Positions 36,037 to 43,844 of a stretch of DNA of 64,000 nt are shown in pieces. A program made the translations under genes and the position numbers. Numbering within the stretch: the stretch's first letter is position 1; each line of letters opens with the position of its first letter. The DNA lies in the NCBI GenBank assembly GCA_964609825.1, contig CAZSSH010000002.1:62001-126000 (forward strand), read 5' to 3'. The notes below the pieces were generated by a model. That model was not told the origin of the DNA. It worked only from the letters and a program-made list of their open reading frames with translations, and did not search any database. This DNA is from CAZSSH01 sp964609825. GTDB lineage: Bacteria; Verrucomicrobiota; Lentisphaeria; Victivallales; Victivallaceae.

Positions 36037-36753
36037 TTACGTTTGGCGAATCCAAGTACGCTCCAATGGGGAAGCACTGGCCACGCCGGGATTGTCCGGC
36101 GTCGGATAAACCCAGTAGCCGTCACTTTGGATGCGCTCAAAATTGAGCTCAGGGTTGACGATATGACGCGAAAACGGCACCACTTCGCCCAGCGCCGACA
36201 ACTCCGAGCGAAAGGCCCAGTTGTCCGCCTCAGGCAGTTGCTCCAGCAACCGGACTTCGCGGACAATTGCCCGGCAAAAAGATGCCCCGAGACAGAGCGG
36301 AAACTTTGGTTGCAGCAGCGCCAGCTTGATCCGCTCGGCCTCGGCATCCGGCAAACTGACGGCGACTTCATAACGGGGATGCTCAATCACTTGCTGTTGC
36401 ATCCGCAGATTTTCGCCGCCGTTGATTTCCTTACAGCCGTTGACATTGTACGGCACCCGGCGGGGAAAACCGCCGAGCCAGCGGCAGCCGACCCGCAAAT
36501 CGCACACTTCCTCCCATGCCAAAAGCTCCGGGGACACCGGCCACGGCAGACCGCCTTTACCCTGATTTTTGAGCGCTTTTTCGTCCGGGTTGACCGCTGC
36601 TTGCGAGCGCGGCGAGGCAAAACCCAGCGCCGCGCCGATCAAACCCGCCAGATTGCTGGGCGCCGGGCCGAGACACGAAAATGAGCCCATCGACTCATAA
36701 ACGTTGCGCCACATCGCCATCTCTCCGGCAAGCTCAAAGAGCACAATTTTCAT
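36037..36753 (-). CDS. cas5: Cascade subunit Cas5
   Basis: A 238-aa RAMP protein that holds the 5' handle of the crRNA. The N-terminus 'MKIVLFELAGEMAMWRNVY' followed by 'SMGSFSCLGPAPSNLAGLIG' matches the Cas5 start consensus (beta strand, then a helix beginning with a P.s.l.Gl pattern). The start at 36753 overlaps the cas7 stop (ATGA) with GGAG upstream; a longer frame is rejected. Cas5 variants of types I-B and I-C look alike here. The presence of Cas6 elsewhere in the operon points to I-B. Confidence 0.88.
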   Translation of the reverse strand: MKIVLFELAGEMAMWRNVYESMGSFSCLGPAPSNLAGLIGAALGFASPRSQAAVNPDEKALKNQGKGGLPWPVSPELLAWEEVCDLRVGCRWLGGFPRRVPYNVNGCKEINGGENLRMQQQVIEHPRYEVAVSLPDAEAERIKLALLQPKFPLCLGASFCRAIVREVRLLEQLPEADNWAFRSELSALGEVVPFSRHIVNPELNFERIQSDGYWVYPTPDNPGVASASPLERTWIRQT

Positions 36754-37712
36754 AATATTGCTCCCGGCAGTTTGACTGGAAAGTTGGCCGCCTGATGTTT
36801 GACAAATACATTGGCGTCGGTGCAACCCCAGCCGGTCAAAAAGCCGCCGAGATTTTGCTCCAGTGCGGCCACGGCAGAGCTGTGAGTTTTGATCAATTTG
36901 TCATCAAGAGAGTTGTACAAATCCGCCGGATTAGCATAGCTGACATCGCCGTTAGGAACCCAGCCGACAATGAATTGGGCGAATTGCGAGCGTTGGGTAA
37001 AGGACGGGTAGCGGTCGCTGGAGTAGGCGCGCCAAATCCCGTTGGCCAACAGCTCCAGCCATTTGGCAGCGCCGCCGTTTTGCCAGTCAACGAGCTGATT
37101 GTTGGCGGCATTGATGCGCAACATATTAAGATTAACTTCCCATAACGCCAGGAAAAAGCCGTACTCCAAAGAGTCCACTGTCGCCGAACCGGCCGACTCT
37201 TTGACCTTATTTTGCTTGTCCAGCGTCGGAAAGGCATTGTTGCGGCCAAGCGAATAAATTTCGCACCCGTGAAATGTCACCGGGCGAAAAAGCGTATTGG
37301 CGGCATTGGTAACGTTAAAATTTTCTCCTTTGATCGCATGGACATAGCCGAAAAGCGGCAAATCCAGCGTCTGATTGAGCGCATCTTTGACATCGGGTTT
37401 GGCAATCCCGGCGGCTTCGCGAATTTTTTTGATCCGCAGCTCAAAGTTACAGGGATTGCCCGCTTCATCTTCTTTTTCGTAAAAAACGGTTTCGGCGGCG
37501 TGCGGCAGTTTTTCGGCCTCGGCACAGGCTTTGAGACCGCGACGGACATGATGCTTGATGTGCACATCGGAGGTAAAAACTTGGCCGGTTTCATCGTTCA
37601 TGCGCAGCGAGCTGCTGTAAGGATCAAGATTGGGACGGGCCTGAATCGCCTCAAAACCAAAGAGCAAATAAGCGTTACCGACGGCAGGAAGTTGGGATTG
37701 GATCTTAATCAT
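36750..37712 (-). CDS. cas7: Cascade backbone subunit Cas7 (Csh2/Csd2-like)
   Basis: A 320-aa RAMP protein forming the crRNA-binding filament. The N-terminal block 'RPNLDPYSSSLRMNDETGQV' followed by 'TSDVHIKHHVRRGLK' matches the Csd2/Csh2 pattern (N.n.DP...TG...SDV.iKr.iR). 'NAANTLFRPVTFHGCEIYSL' marks the mid-domain. The start at 37712 has GAGG ten bases upstream and overlaps cas8 by 8 bp; the stop overlaps cas5. Confidence 0.88.
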   Translation of the reverse strand: MIKIQSQLPAVGNAYLLFGFEAIQARPNLDPYSSSLRMNDETGQVFTSDVHIKHHVRRGLKACAEAEKLPHAAETVFYEKEDEAGNPCNFELRIKKIREAAGIAKPDVKDALNQTLDLPLFGYVHAIKGENFNVTNAANTLFRPVTFHGCEIYSLGRNNAFPTLDKQNKVKESAGSATVDSLEYGFFLALWEVNLNMLRINAANNQLVDWQNGGAAKWLELLANGIWRAYSSDRYPSFTQRSQFAQFIVGWVPNGDVSYANPADLYNSLDDKLIKTHSSAVAALEQNLGGFLTGWGCTDANVFVKHQAANFPVKLPGAIL

Positions 37713-39684
37713 TTTTTACCTCATTATTTTCGTCAGAGTTGTTATCGTTATTCTTTTTCTCAAAATATACCATACCGATGATCAAGCCGGAGTTAAAACT
37801 GTCGCGGCGACTCTCCAGCTCCATGGATTTGACAAAGGGCAGCAGTCGGCAGTTGAAAAGTTGCGCCTTGTCAAGATTCATCAATAACCCGATCCCTTTG
37901 TCAAAAACATCAATCAATTCGCGCCCGCGCAAACGCGACGGATGCCGCCCCTGCGTCGCGGTAAACCGGCGCCCCTCCTGCTGAACACTCCAGCACAGCT
38001 CATTGAGCAGCATCCCGGTCAGGGCGCCGCGCACAAAAACGGCGAAATCAGCATCGGGCACCCCGGCCCACGACTGACGGATAAAGTTGTCGAGTTTGGT
38101 TTTCTGCTTGTTGCGCAAGAGCTCACAACTTTCGTTGCCAATCAGCTCCGCGGCGGTCGGAATGGTTGTTTTCATCGCTCCAAATACTCCTCTTTTAATA
38201 CCGTTGCCGGACTCTATTTGTATTAGTTGTTGTTGAAACTCATTGGTGTGCAAAGCCGCCGGGTCGGTGCGGGCAGTCTCGATCAAATGTTGCAGCCGCA
38301 ATACTTTGCCGATGACCTTAAAATAGGTGCGGGCCCCCAGTTTGTCAATCAGCTCATCACCCTTGAAGTTTTTGGCGTAGCGCTGAAAATTATGATACAA
38401 TTCCCACGCCGCCACTGGCTGTTTTTGCAGCGCATTGGTCAAAATATCCGTCCAGTAACGGTATACGCTCGGCGTATCGGCGTCCTGTCCGGTCAAAGCC
38501 TTTTTCATATACTCAACGACGGCGTACTGTATGCCGGAATTCAATATTTCAGCATTAAGCACTTGTAAATACCCCAGTGAAACCGAGTAAAATATTTGCT
38601 GAATGATCCGTTTCTTTTTTTGCCCTCCCTCAATGTTGGTCAAAAAAACCGTGGCAGATTCGGCAACCGGGATCACCTCCGGCCGGGCGGCTTTGAGTGA
38701 TTCACGATCTTCGTTACCGCTTTTCTTTGCATTTTTTGCCTCGTAAAAGCGCGTTTTTTTCTCATTTTCGCTGTCAATAAAGTGCTTTAACTCGCGGTAA
38801 GAGAGATTGCCCTCCGGCAGGAAGATCAACGAGGAGGCATCCGGCGAGGGCGCCACCTTGACCCGGTATTCAGCTTTCTTGCTCCATAAATCCAGAAGCT
38901 CCGATCGGGAAGACTTTGGCAGTGCGCCCATTAATCGCTGATACTCCGAGCGATTAATCTCCTCCAGTTTAAAGGTCTTGCCAAAGGCATTGCGCCCCAA
39001 ACCGCTGCCGGATTGAAATTCGTCCGCGATGAGCTCCTTGTCCATAGTCTCCGGGGCTGTCAAAAAATGCATCAACTCCCAAGAGTGCCTGACATCAATA
39101 TCAAGCTCAGTCAAAGCCTCATAATTGCCGGGGCTTTCATTCAGCCAATGTACCAGCCGTTTCCCGTTGCTCAATCGGCAGACGGTCAACAGCGGCCAAC
39201 GATTGCGGGGTGCTTTAAAATCATGCCATGCTGTTGGTAGTTTTTTGGTTTCCCGGTTCTCCATGATTTCCTCAAAGGCAGGGACTTCATTGCGTAATGT
39301 TTCAGCGGCGGTGGAGTCAAACGCCGACAGCCATCGGAGAAACCCAGGCGAATAGCGCAAATAAATGGTGGCTTTGGCAACTCCACCAAAATTAGGAAAC
39401 CCGTTGGCAAAGTATATACTGCTGCCGTTATAAATCACCCTCTCGCCGAGATCGGCCCCGGAGGCATAAAATTTTTGCCAGCTGCCATTTAAGGTATTGC
39501 TCCCATCGGCAGTATCGTTGTAATGAAGCAACTCGCGCGGCACAAAGCCATCGTCCACGATTTCCCAGTGGACCAGATTGTTTTGCAGCGAAGGCTCAGC
39601 CAAATAAACCTCCACTTCCGCCGGACCAGCGTCCAGATCGTACAGTCCTTGAGCAATCGTCTCATCCATCCGTTTTAACAGCAT
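37705..39684 (-). CDS. cas8b: Cascade large subunit, Cas8b (Csh1)-like
   Basis: A 659-aa protein in the large-subunit position between cas6 and cas7. Sequence is weakly conserved, as is normal for Cas8. I assign it from operon order, size and the type I-B context rather than from a motif; no CxxC zinc finger is visible. It would recognise the PAM and open target DNA. The C-terminal end is very rich in Asn, Asp and Glu ('KKNNDNNSDENNEVKND'). Start 39684 has GAGGA upstream and overlaps cas6 by 10 bp. Confidence 0.72.
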   Translation of the reverse strand: MLLKRMDETIAQGLYDLDAGPAEVEVYLAEPSLQNNLVHWEIVDDGFVPRELLHYNDTADGSNTLNGSWQKFYASGADLGERVIYNGSSIYFANGFPNFGGVAKATIYLRYSPGFLRWLSAFDSTAAETLRNEVPAFEEIMENRETKKLPTAWHDFKAPRNRWPLLTVCRLSNGKRLVHWLNESPGNYEALTELDIDVRHSWELMHFLTAPETMDKELIADEFQSGSGLGRNAFGKTFKLEEINRSEYQRLMGALPKSSRSELLDLWSKKAEYRVKVAPSPDASSLIFLPEGNLSYRELKHFIDSENEKKTRFYEAKNAKKSGNEDRESLKAARPEVIPVAESATVFLTNIEGGQKKKRIIQQIFYSVSLGYLQVLNAEILNSGIQYAVVEYMKKALTGQDADTPSVYRYWTDILTNALQKQPVAAWELYHNFQRYAKNFKGDELIDKLGARTYFKVIGKVLRLQHLIETARTDPAALHTNEFQQQLIQIESGNGIKRGVFGAMKTTIPTAAELIGNESCELLRNKQKTKLDNFIRQSWAGVPDADFAVFVRGALTGMLLNELCWSVQQEGRRFTATQGRHPSRLRGRELIDVFDKGIGLLMNLDKAQLFNCRLLPFVKSMELESRRDSFNSGLIIGMVYFEKKNNDNNSDENNEVKND

Positions 39685-40514
39685 GATTCATTCCTCCCGA
39701 GTTCCACCATTCCGAAGCCCATTGAGTTCATTGCCCCCAAGCCGCAATCCCAGACCAGCCGGTGAATTGCTTCCGGCGCCGTGATCCTGACCGGTGCGCG
39801 GAACCCCCGGACATTGTGCCCCTTGAGTCGAAACAACCGCGTGCGAAAGCTGTGATTTGCCATCAGCGGCAGAAACTCTATCTTGATGGGCATCTCCTGG
39901 ATCGCGGCGGCATCCAAATTGCCGATGGACAGGATGTTTTCAAAGATATCCGGGCGGATTTCGCGCAGCCGCAGCAATTTATGTCGCAAGTTTCCGGTCA
40001 GCAGCTCCCGGCAGCCGGGAATATCGGTTTCCGAGTCATCGGGCAGTTGATAATGAGTTTTGCCGTCCAAATTATACGGACACACAATACAGCCGGACTG
40101 CCCAAAGGGCCGATAGGTCATGGTCGGGGTGAATTCGGGGGCGGAGATCATTTGCAGCGACTCCAGACGAAACCGTTGCCCGCGAACCTCAATATATTTC
40201 TCTTTTTGCAGCGCTTCCGCTAGATGATAGACCATCTCCGGCCAAATGGAGGCAAACCGCATCCAGACCCTTGATCCGAATTGCAGGGCGGGCGTCCCGT
40301 CGGGCAACTTTGCGATTTGCGGCTTGGGATCGCTGTTCAGCGGCGAAAACACAAAGAGCTTGATTCGGCTGCGGTGGATGCCGTCGTGAAGATCGCGCGC
40401 CATTTCCGGCCGGGAGCGCTCCAACGCCCGGTAAAATGCGGAGGCTAATTCGTGATAATAATCAAAGGCCAATACCCCGTCGTCAGATTTGGAGAGTTGC
40501 AGCTCGATTTGCAT
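39675..40514 (-). CDS. cas6: CRISPR pre-crRNA endoribonuclease Cas6
   Basis: A 279-aa RAMP endoribonuclease that cuts the repeat RNA. The C-terminal glycine-rich loop 'DCGLGAMNSMGFGMVEL' is the hallmark. 'NHSFRTRLFRLKGHNVRGFR' holds candidate catalytic His residues. It is the first gene of the operon, with AGGA about nine bases before the start. Its expected product, an ATTAGAAAC-type 5' handle, fits the array repeat read on the minus strand. Confidence 0.92.
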   Translation of the reverse strand: MQIELQLSKSDDGVLAFDYYHELASAFYRALERSRPEMARDLHDGIHRSRIKLFVFSPLNSDPKPQIAKLPDGTPALQFGSRVWMRFASIWPEMVYHLAEALQKEKYIEVRGQRFRLESLQMISAPEFTPTMTYRPFGQSGCIVCPYNLDGKTHYQLPDDSETDIPGCRELLTGNLRHKLLRLREIRPDIFENILSIGNLDAAAIQEMPIKIEFLPLMANHSFRTRLFRLKGHNVRGFRAPVRITAPEAIHRLVWDCGLGAMNSMGFGMVELGRNESCC

Positions 40515-40539
40515 AGCGATATTCCTGTTTTATGATAAT

Positions 40540-40568
40540 ATTATAGTTTTTAGGTAGAGGTAGTTCAC
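40540..40568 (-). promoter_or_regulatory. Possible cas operon promoter
   Basis: A perfect TATAAT on the minus strand at 40540-40545, 25 bp before the cas6 start codon. The -35 match about 17 bp upstream is poor. The rest of the 40515-40862 gap is AT-rich with no gene. Confidence 0.4.
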
Positions 40569-40862
40569 TTAATTCTTTTACGATATCTGAAATTAGAATG
40601 ACAATCAATAATATTGCTGTTATTAGCTAATATAATAATACAATAAAAGAATACAACTAAGATAATATATTAATTGGATAAAAAAATGATTGAATAACTA
40701 TAATATCATAATATCTTTTCAACATTTAGCAGCCCAAAGGCGGTTACCCCGATCTTTTAAATAAAGTTGTCCAATCTGATGCGCACGGCACACCGCCATC
40801 AAGCAACACAGATGATGACATGAGGCCAACGAAACACTTGAAACACTGAGGAGTAAATAACG

Positions 40863-41873
40863 ATGACAGTCAACATAAAGAAACGCCAATATGTCATTGG
40901 TTTTGATGGTACTGGAAATACTGCAGAAGTCGAGACAGAAATTACCAATGTTTTTAAGCTGTCGCAGCTATTTAAACCGCAAGAAGAGCCTCCATTCCGT
41001 TATAGACAAGGCGTCGGGACAAGGATTGGCGAAGGCATTTCAGGAAATATCTGGGGCGCAGGAATTAGTGATCGGCTCGCGGAAGCCTATCGTTGGCTCG
41101 CAGACCAAATCCATTACAAAGGTCGCGAGCTTGATGAACATAAAATATATGTTTTTGGATTCAGTCGAGGAGCTTATACCGCAAGAATTTTCTGTTGGTT
41201 AGTCTATAAGTGTGGGCTACCGGTAGATATTAATCAATGTTCAGTCCTTTTCAACTATTTTTTAGACCATGTAAAGGGAAAAATCAACATGGATGAACTG
41301 GATGAAACAATAACAAATTGGCAAAATTCTCACGAATGCTCAACGCCTTCAATCGAGATGTTGGGAGTTTGGGATACCGTCAAAAGTGCCGATTTTGGAA
41401 ATGACGATTTAGAATACGACCATAAGCTTGCAGACAATGTACAATATGCCTTTCACGCAATGGCTCTGGACGAACTTCGTACCATGTTTCCTGTTCTGCG
41501 TTTTCAACCTGATCCCAGAGTGCGGGAAGTATGGTTTGCCGGAAATCACTGCGACATTGGAGGCGGTTACGCTGAGGATGGATTATCAAATATCAGTCTT
41601 CAGTGGATGCTGGATCGAGCAATCGAGTGCGGACTACATTTTCATAATAAACCTCTGCAACAGGATATATCTCAATCGTGTCATGATGAAGCAAGTAAAC
41701 CGTTATGGGTAGCTATTGGATTGAAAAATCTGTTTTCTTTTGATGCAATAAAAACACCCCGCACGGTCCAAACAAATGATTTAATCATCGACCAAGTAGA
41801 ACTCAAACTAAAGGATAGCAATTACAAACCGGCTGCAAATATGCCCGCAGTGGTTAATTTTGTTGAATGTTAG
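40863..41873 (+). CDS. DUF2235 (Tle1-like) alpha/beta-hydrolase
   Basis: A 336-aa protein of the DUF2235 family, which includes phospholipase effectors. It shows 'VIGFDGTGNTAE' at the start, the nucleophile Ser101 in 'FGFSRGAYTAR', an Asp block in 'LGVWDTVKSADFG' and the His block 'VWFAGNHCDIGGGYAEDG'. All triad positions are present, so it should be active. There is no secretion signal and no immunity gene beside it. GAGGAG lies ten bases before the start. It is divergent from the cas operon and more AT-rich than the backbone. It could be a toxin-like or defence lipase; function is inferred. Confidence 0.8.
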   Translation: MTVNIKKRQYVIGFDGTGNTAEVETEITNVFKLSQLFKPQEEPPFRYRQGVGTRIGEGISGNIWGAGISDRLAEAYRWLADQIHYKGRELDEHKIYVFGFSRGAYTARIFCWLVYKCGLPVDINQCSVLFNYFLDHVKGKINMDELDETITNWQNSHECSTPSIEMLGVWDTVKSADFGNDDLEYDHKLADNVQYAFHAMALDELRTMFPVLRFQPDPRVREVWFAGNHCDIGGGYAEDGLSNISLQWMLDRAIECGLHFHNKPLQQDISQSCHDEASKPLWVAIGLKNLFSFDAIKTPRTVQTNDLIIDQVELKLKDSNYKPAANMPAVVNFVEC

Positions 41874-41910
41874 TTTTTCAATGAAATAACTACATCTCAA
41901 ATGGCCTCAA

Positions 41911-41926
41911 TGGTACTCGATGGTAC
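41911..41926 (+). repeat. Paired TGGTAC motif, internal copy
   Basis: TGGTAC at 41911 and 41921, 10 bp apart, in a context resembling 56440-56455. A third TGGTAC occurs near 41951. This may be an arm-type integrase site marking a junction between two elements. Confidence 0.45.
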
Positions 41927-41998
41927 TTTGGGGGCCATTTTCGGGCGTGGATGTGGTACCCTGGCCGAGAACGGGAACATTTTCCGCCTTACATGTCA

Positions 41999-42451
41999 TT
42001 AATTATCAAAGGGTTTAATTTGAATATCGAATTGATCTTTTAATGACTCAATTAATTTATGAGGGAGTCCTTTGGAAAGTTTTCTACAAGCTTTTGTGGA
42101 AACAATAAATATAAGCTTCTTAACTCCAATTTTATGTATATGATTATATACCTGCACCTTGCAAACGGATTTGTAAAATGCTTCATCCATGTTCTTATCG
42201 GAAGCACGAATCTCATAGGCGGTTTGTGCCGAGGGATCAAACAAGCAAAATGTGGCTAATTGCTCATTTTCCTCGCCTACGGGATAATTCCGACTGACTG
42301 AACTGTTATATTTCTCAATTACAGCATTTTGCCATACACGAGCTAATTGACGCGCGTTTTTAGTTAATTGAGATACACCATGGTCAGTAGTTGTTTTATT
42401 GCCCTCAACGCATTCACATGCCAGTCGAATAATCCTCTTTTCCCGATCCAT
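41999..42451 (-). CDS. Unrecognised protein, possibly nuclease-like
   Basis: A 150-aa protein I do not recognise. The C-terminal half has a strand-helix pattern 'TAYEIRASDKNMDEAFYKSV' then 'IGVKKLIFIVSTKACRKLS' that could fit a degenerate PD-(D/E)xK fold (Glu-x-Arg in place of Glu-x-Lys). That is only a pattern impression. It is AT-rich, convergent with the DUF2235 gene, and followed on the left by the TGGTAC pair. Confidence 0.5.
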   Translation of the reverse strand: MDREKRIIRLACECVEGNKTTTDHGVSQLTKNARQLARVWQNAVIEKYNSSVSRNYPVGEENEQLATFCLFDPSAQTAYEIRASDKNMDEAFYKSVCKVQVYNHIHKIGVKKLIFIVSTKACRKLSKGLPHKLIESLKDQFDIQIKPFDN

Positions 42452-42720
42452 GTCTACACCCCCATATTAATATTATCAATTCCCTATTATTAAGATATTG
42501 CAGTATAGTATTTTTTCAAGTGGAAGTGCTGATAAATGTTGAAAATGGGGTATCTCTGAGGTGGTAGGTGGGTATCATATAAAGCGTTGCAAGGGAGAGT
42601 TACTGACAATGGTTAAGAACTGATAATCATACTTATGTGCAAAACTATCTACCATAAATATTCCCCCATATAGTATTGGCATTTTTAGACTATATGGGGG
42701 AATATATTGGCAATAATATT

Positions 42721-42891
42721 TTATTTTTGGGTGCTGTTGGTCTTTGTGATGTCTTGAATGGCCTTTTGCATCGCGGCATCATTATTTGCCTTTGTTCTTT
42801 TCAAATTTTTATCCAGTTGTTGCACTTGGGCGTCTGTGTTGGGAAACAAAGGCGCGTCGGTTGGTTGGGATTTTAATTGTTGTTGATATTT
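42721..42891 (-). pseudogene. Possible detached C-terminal coding remnant of the zinc-ribbon gene
   Basis: Directly after the stop of the zinc-ribbon gene another minus-strand frame reads KYQQQLKSQPTDAPLFPN and on to a Lys/Gln/Asn-rich coiled-coil-like end 'QDITKTNSTQK' with a TAA at 42721-42723. It has no good start. It may be the former C-terminus, lost by a frameshift near 42890. The rest of 42452-42898 shows nothing. Confidence 0.35.
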
Positions 42892-42898
42892 TCATATT

Positions 42899-43300
42899 TC
42901 ACAGTATTGGGCCTTTATATCCATCAAGCCGTTCCGATTGTTGTCTTTCGTCTGTTTTCCTGATTTTATCGTCAATCGCTCTGTTCCTTTCTTCGGTGAT
43001 GGTTTCACCTTGAGCTTCTTTTGATTTTAATGCTTGTGTGACATCCTGGGTAATTTTATCGGCATGGCGTCGAAACGCACTGCTGTTTTGCCCGATTTGG
43101 AATGCGACAATAAACAAGATAACGATAATGAGCAGAATCACTCCATAGCCTTTATAGCCCATTTGACCAAAAAATTCGATCCCGAAATCTTCTCGGATTG
43201 TCACCTCGCGGCCGCAATTGGGACAAATTCTTGTAGTGCTATTCAACATCGGATTCCATTTTTCTTTGCATTTCCGGCAAAACCAGTATCGTTTGTCCAT
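42899..43300 (-). CDS. Zinc-ribbon single-span membrane protein
   Basis: A 133-aa protein. An N-terminal zinc ribbon has 'FCRKCKEKW' and 'RICPNCGRE' (two CxxC pairs, residues 8-31). One membrane span follows ('YGVILLIIVILFIVAFQIG'), then a charged helical tail. It heads a group of minus-strand genes (42.9-46.9 kb) for membrane or exported proteins, some also with zinc ribbons. The tail may originally have been longer (see the remnant at 42721). Function unknown. Confidence 0.65.
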   Translation of the reverse strand: MDKRYWFCRKCKEKWNPMLNSTTRICPNCGREVTIREDFGIEFFGQMGYKGYGVILLIIVILFIVAFQIGQNSSAFRRHADKITQDVTQALKSKEAQGETITEERNRAIDDKIRKTDERQQSERLDGYKGPIL

Positions 43301-43334
43301 CTTTTATGCTCCTTTGGGGTTGATTAATAAGCCC

Positions 43335-43814
43335 TTATTTCCAACTGTTTTCCAGAAAGCGGTAGACTAGATAGGCAAGTAACGGCCGGGGCCAGTCACC
43401 ACTGAAATTGCCGATAACGGTCCCGGCGTCGGAGTTTCCACGACGAATATCATTGCGACCAAAATGAAACAGCACTCTCCCGGCATCCGAATCTCCGCCC
43501 CGAACAACATCCCCATCAAGCCGGAACAGCACTTTTCCGGCGTCCGAATTCCCGGCCCGGATGATATTGCCGGAGATGCGGCAGAGAACTTCCCCGGCAT
43601 CCGAGTTGCCCGCCCGAATCAAATCACCGGACAAATTGCAAAGGACTTTCCCGGCACCGGAATTCCCCTCCCGAACATACTTGCCGTCAAAATTGAATAA
43701 GACTCTCCCCGCATCCGAGCTCCCCTGGCGAAAATAGCTTCCTGCCATTGCTGTTTCTCCCGTAATCAAAATGAGAAGAAGCACAATAATCTTTAAACTT
43801 TTTTGGCAAAGCAT
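43335..43814 (-). CDS. Exported 5-fold beta-flower-like repeat protein
   Basis: A 159-aa protein with a signal peptide ('LKIIVLLLILITGETAMAG') and about six units of roughly 19 residues, each of the form 'IRAGNSDAGEVLCRISGN'. Such a repeat would build a small closed beta structure, as in the family called 5-fold beta-flower proteins. Units 2-5 are very alike at DNA level too, so the array can expand or contract. It is probably periplasmic or surface-exposed. Role unknown. Confidence 0.7.
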   Translation of the reverse strand: MLCQKSLKIIVLLLILITGETAMAGSYFRQGSSDAGRVLFNFDGKYVREGNSGAGKVLCNLSGDLIRAGNSDAGEVLCRISGNIIRAGNSDAGKVLFRLDGDVVRGGDSDAGRVLFHFGRNDIRRGNSDAGTVIGNFSGDWPRPLLAYLVYRFLENSWK

Positions 43815-43844
43815 AAAACTTCTCCCGATTATATCGCGTTCATA

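Noticed and set aside
42676..42876. A 66-codon plus-strand hydrophobic frame
   Set aside because: No ribosome-binding site, and the minus strand at this place reads as a better coding remnant of the zinc-ribbon gene.
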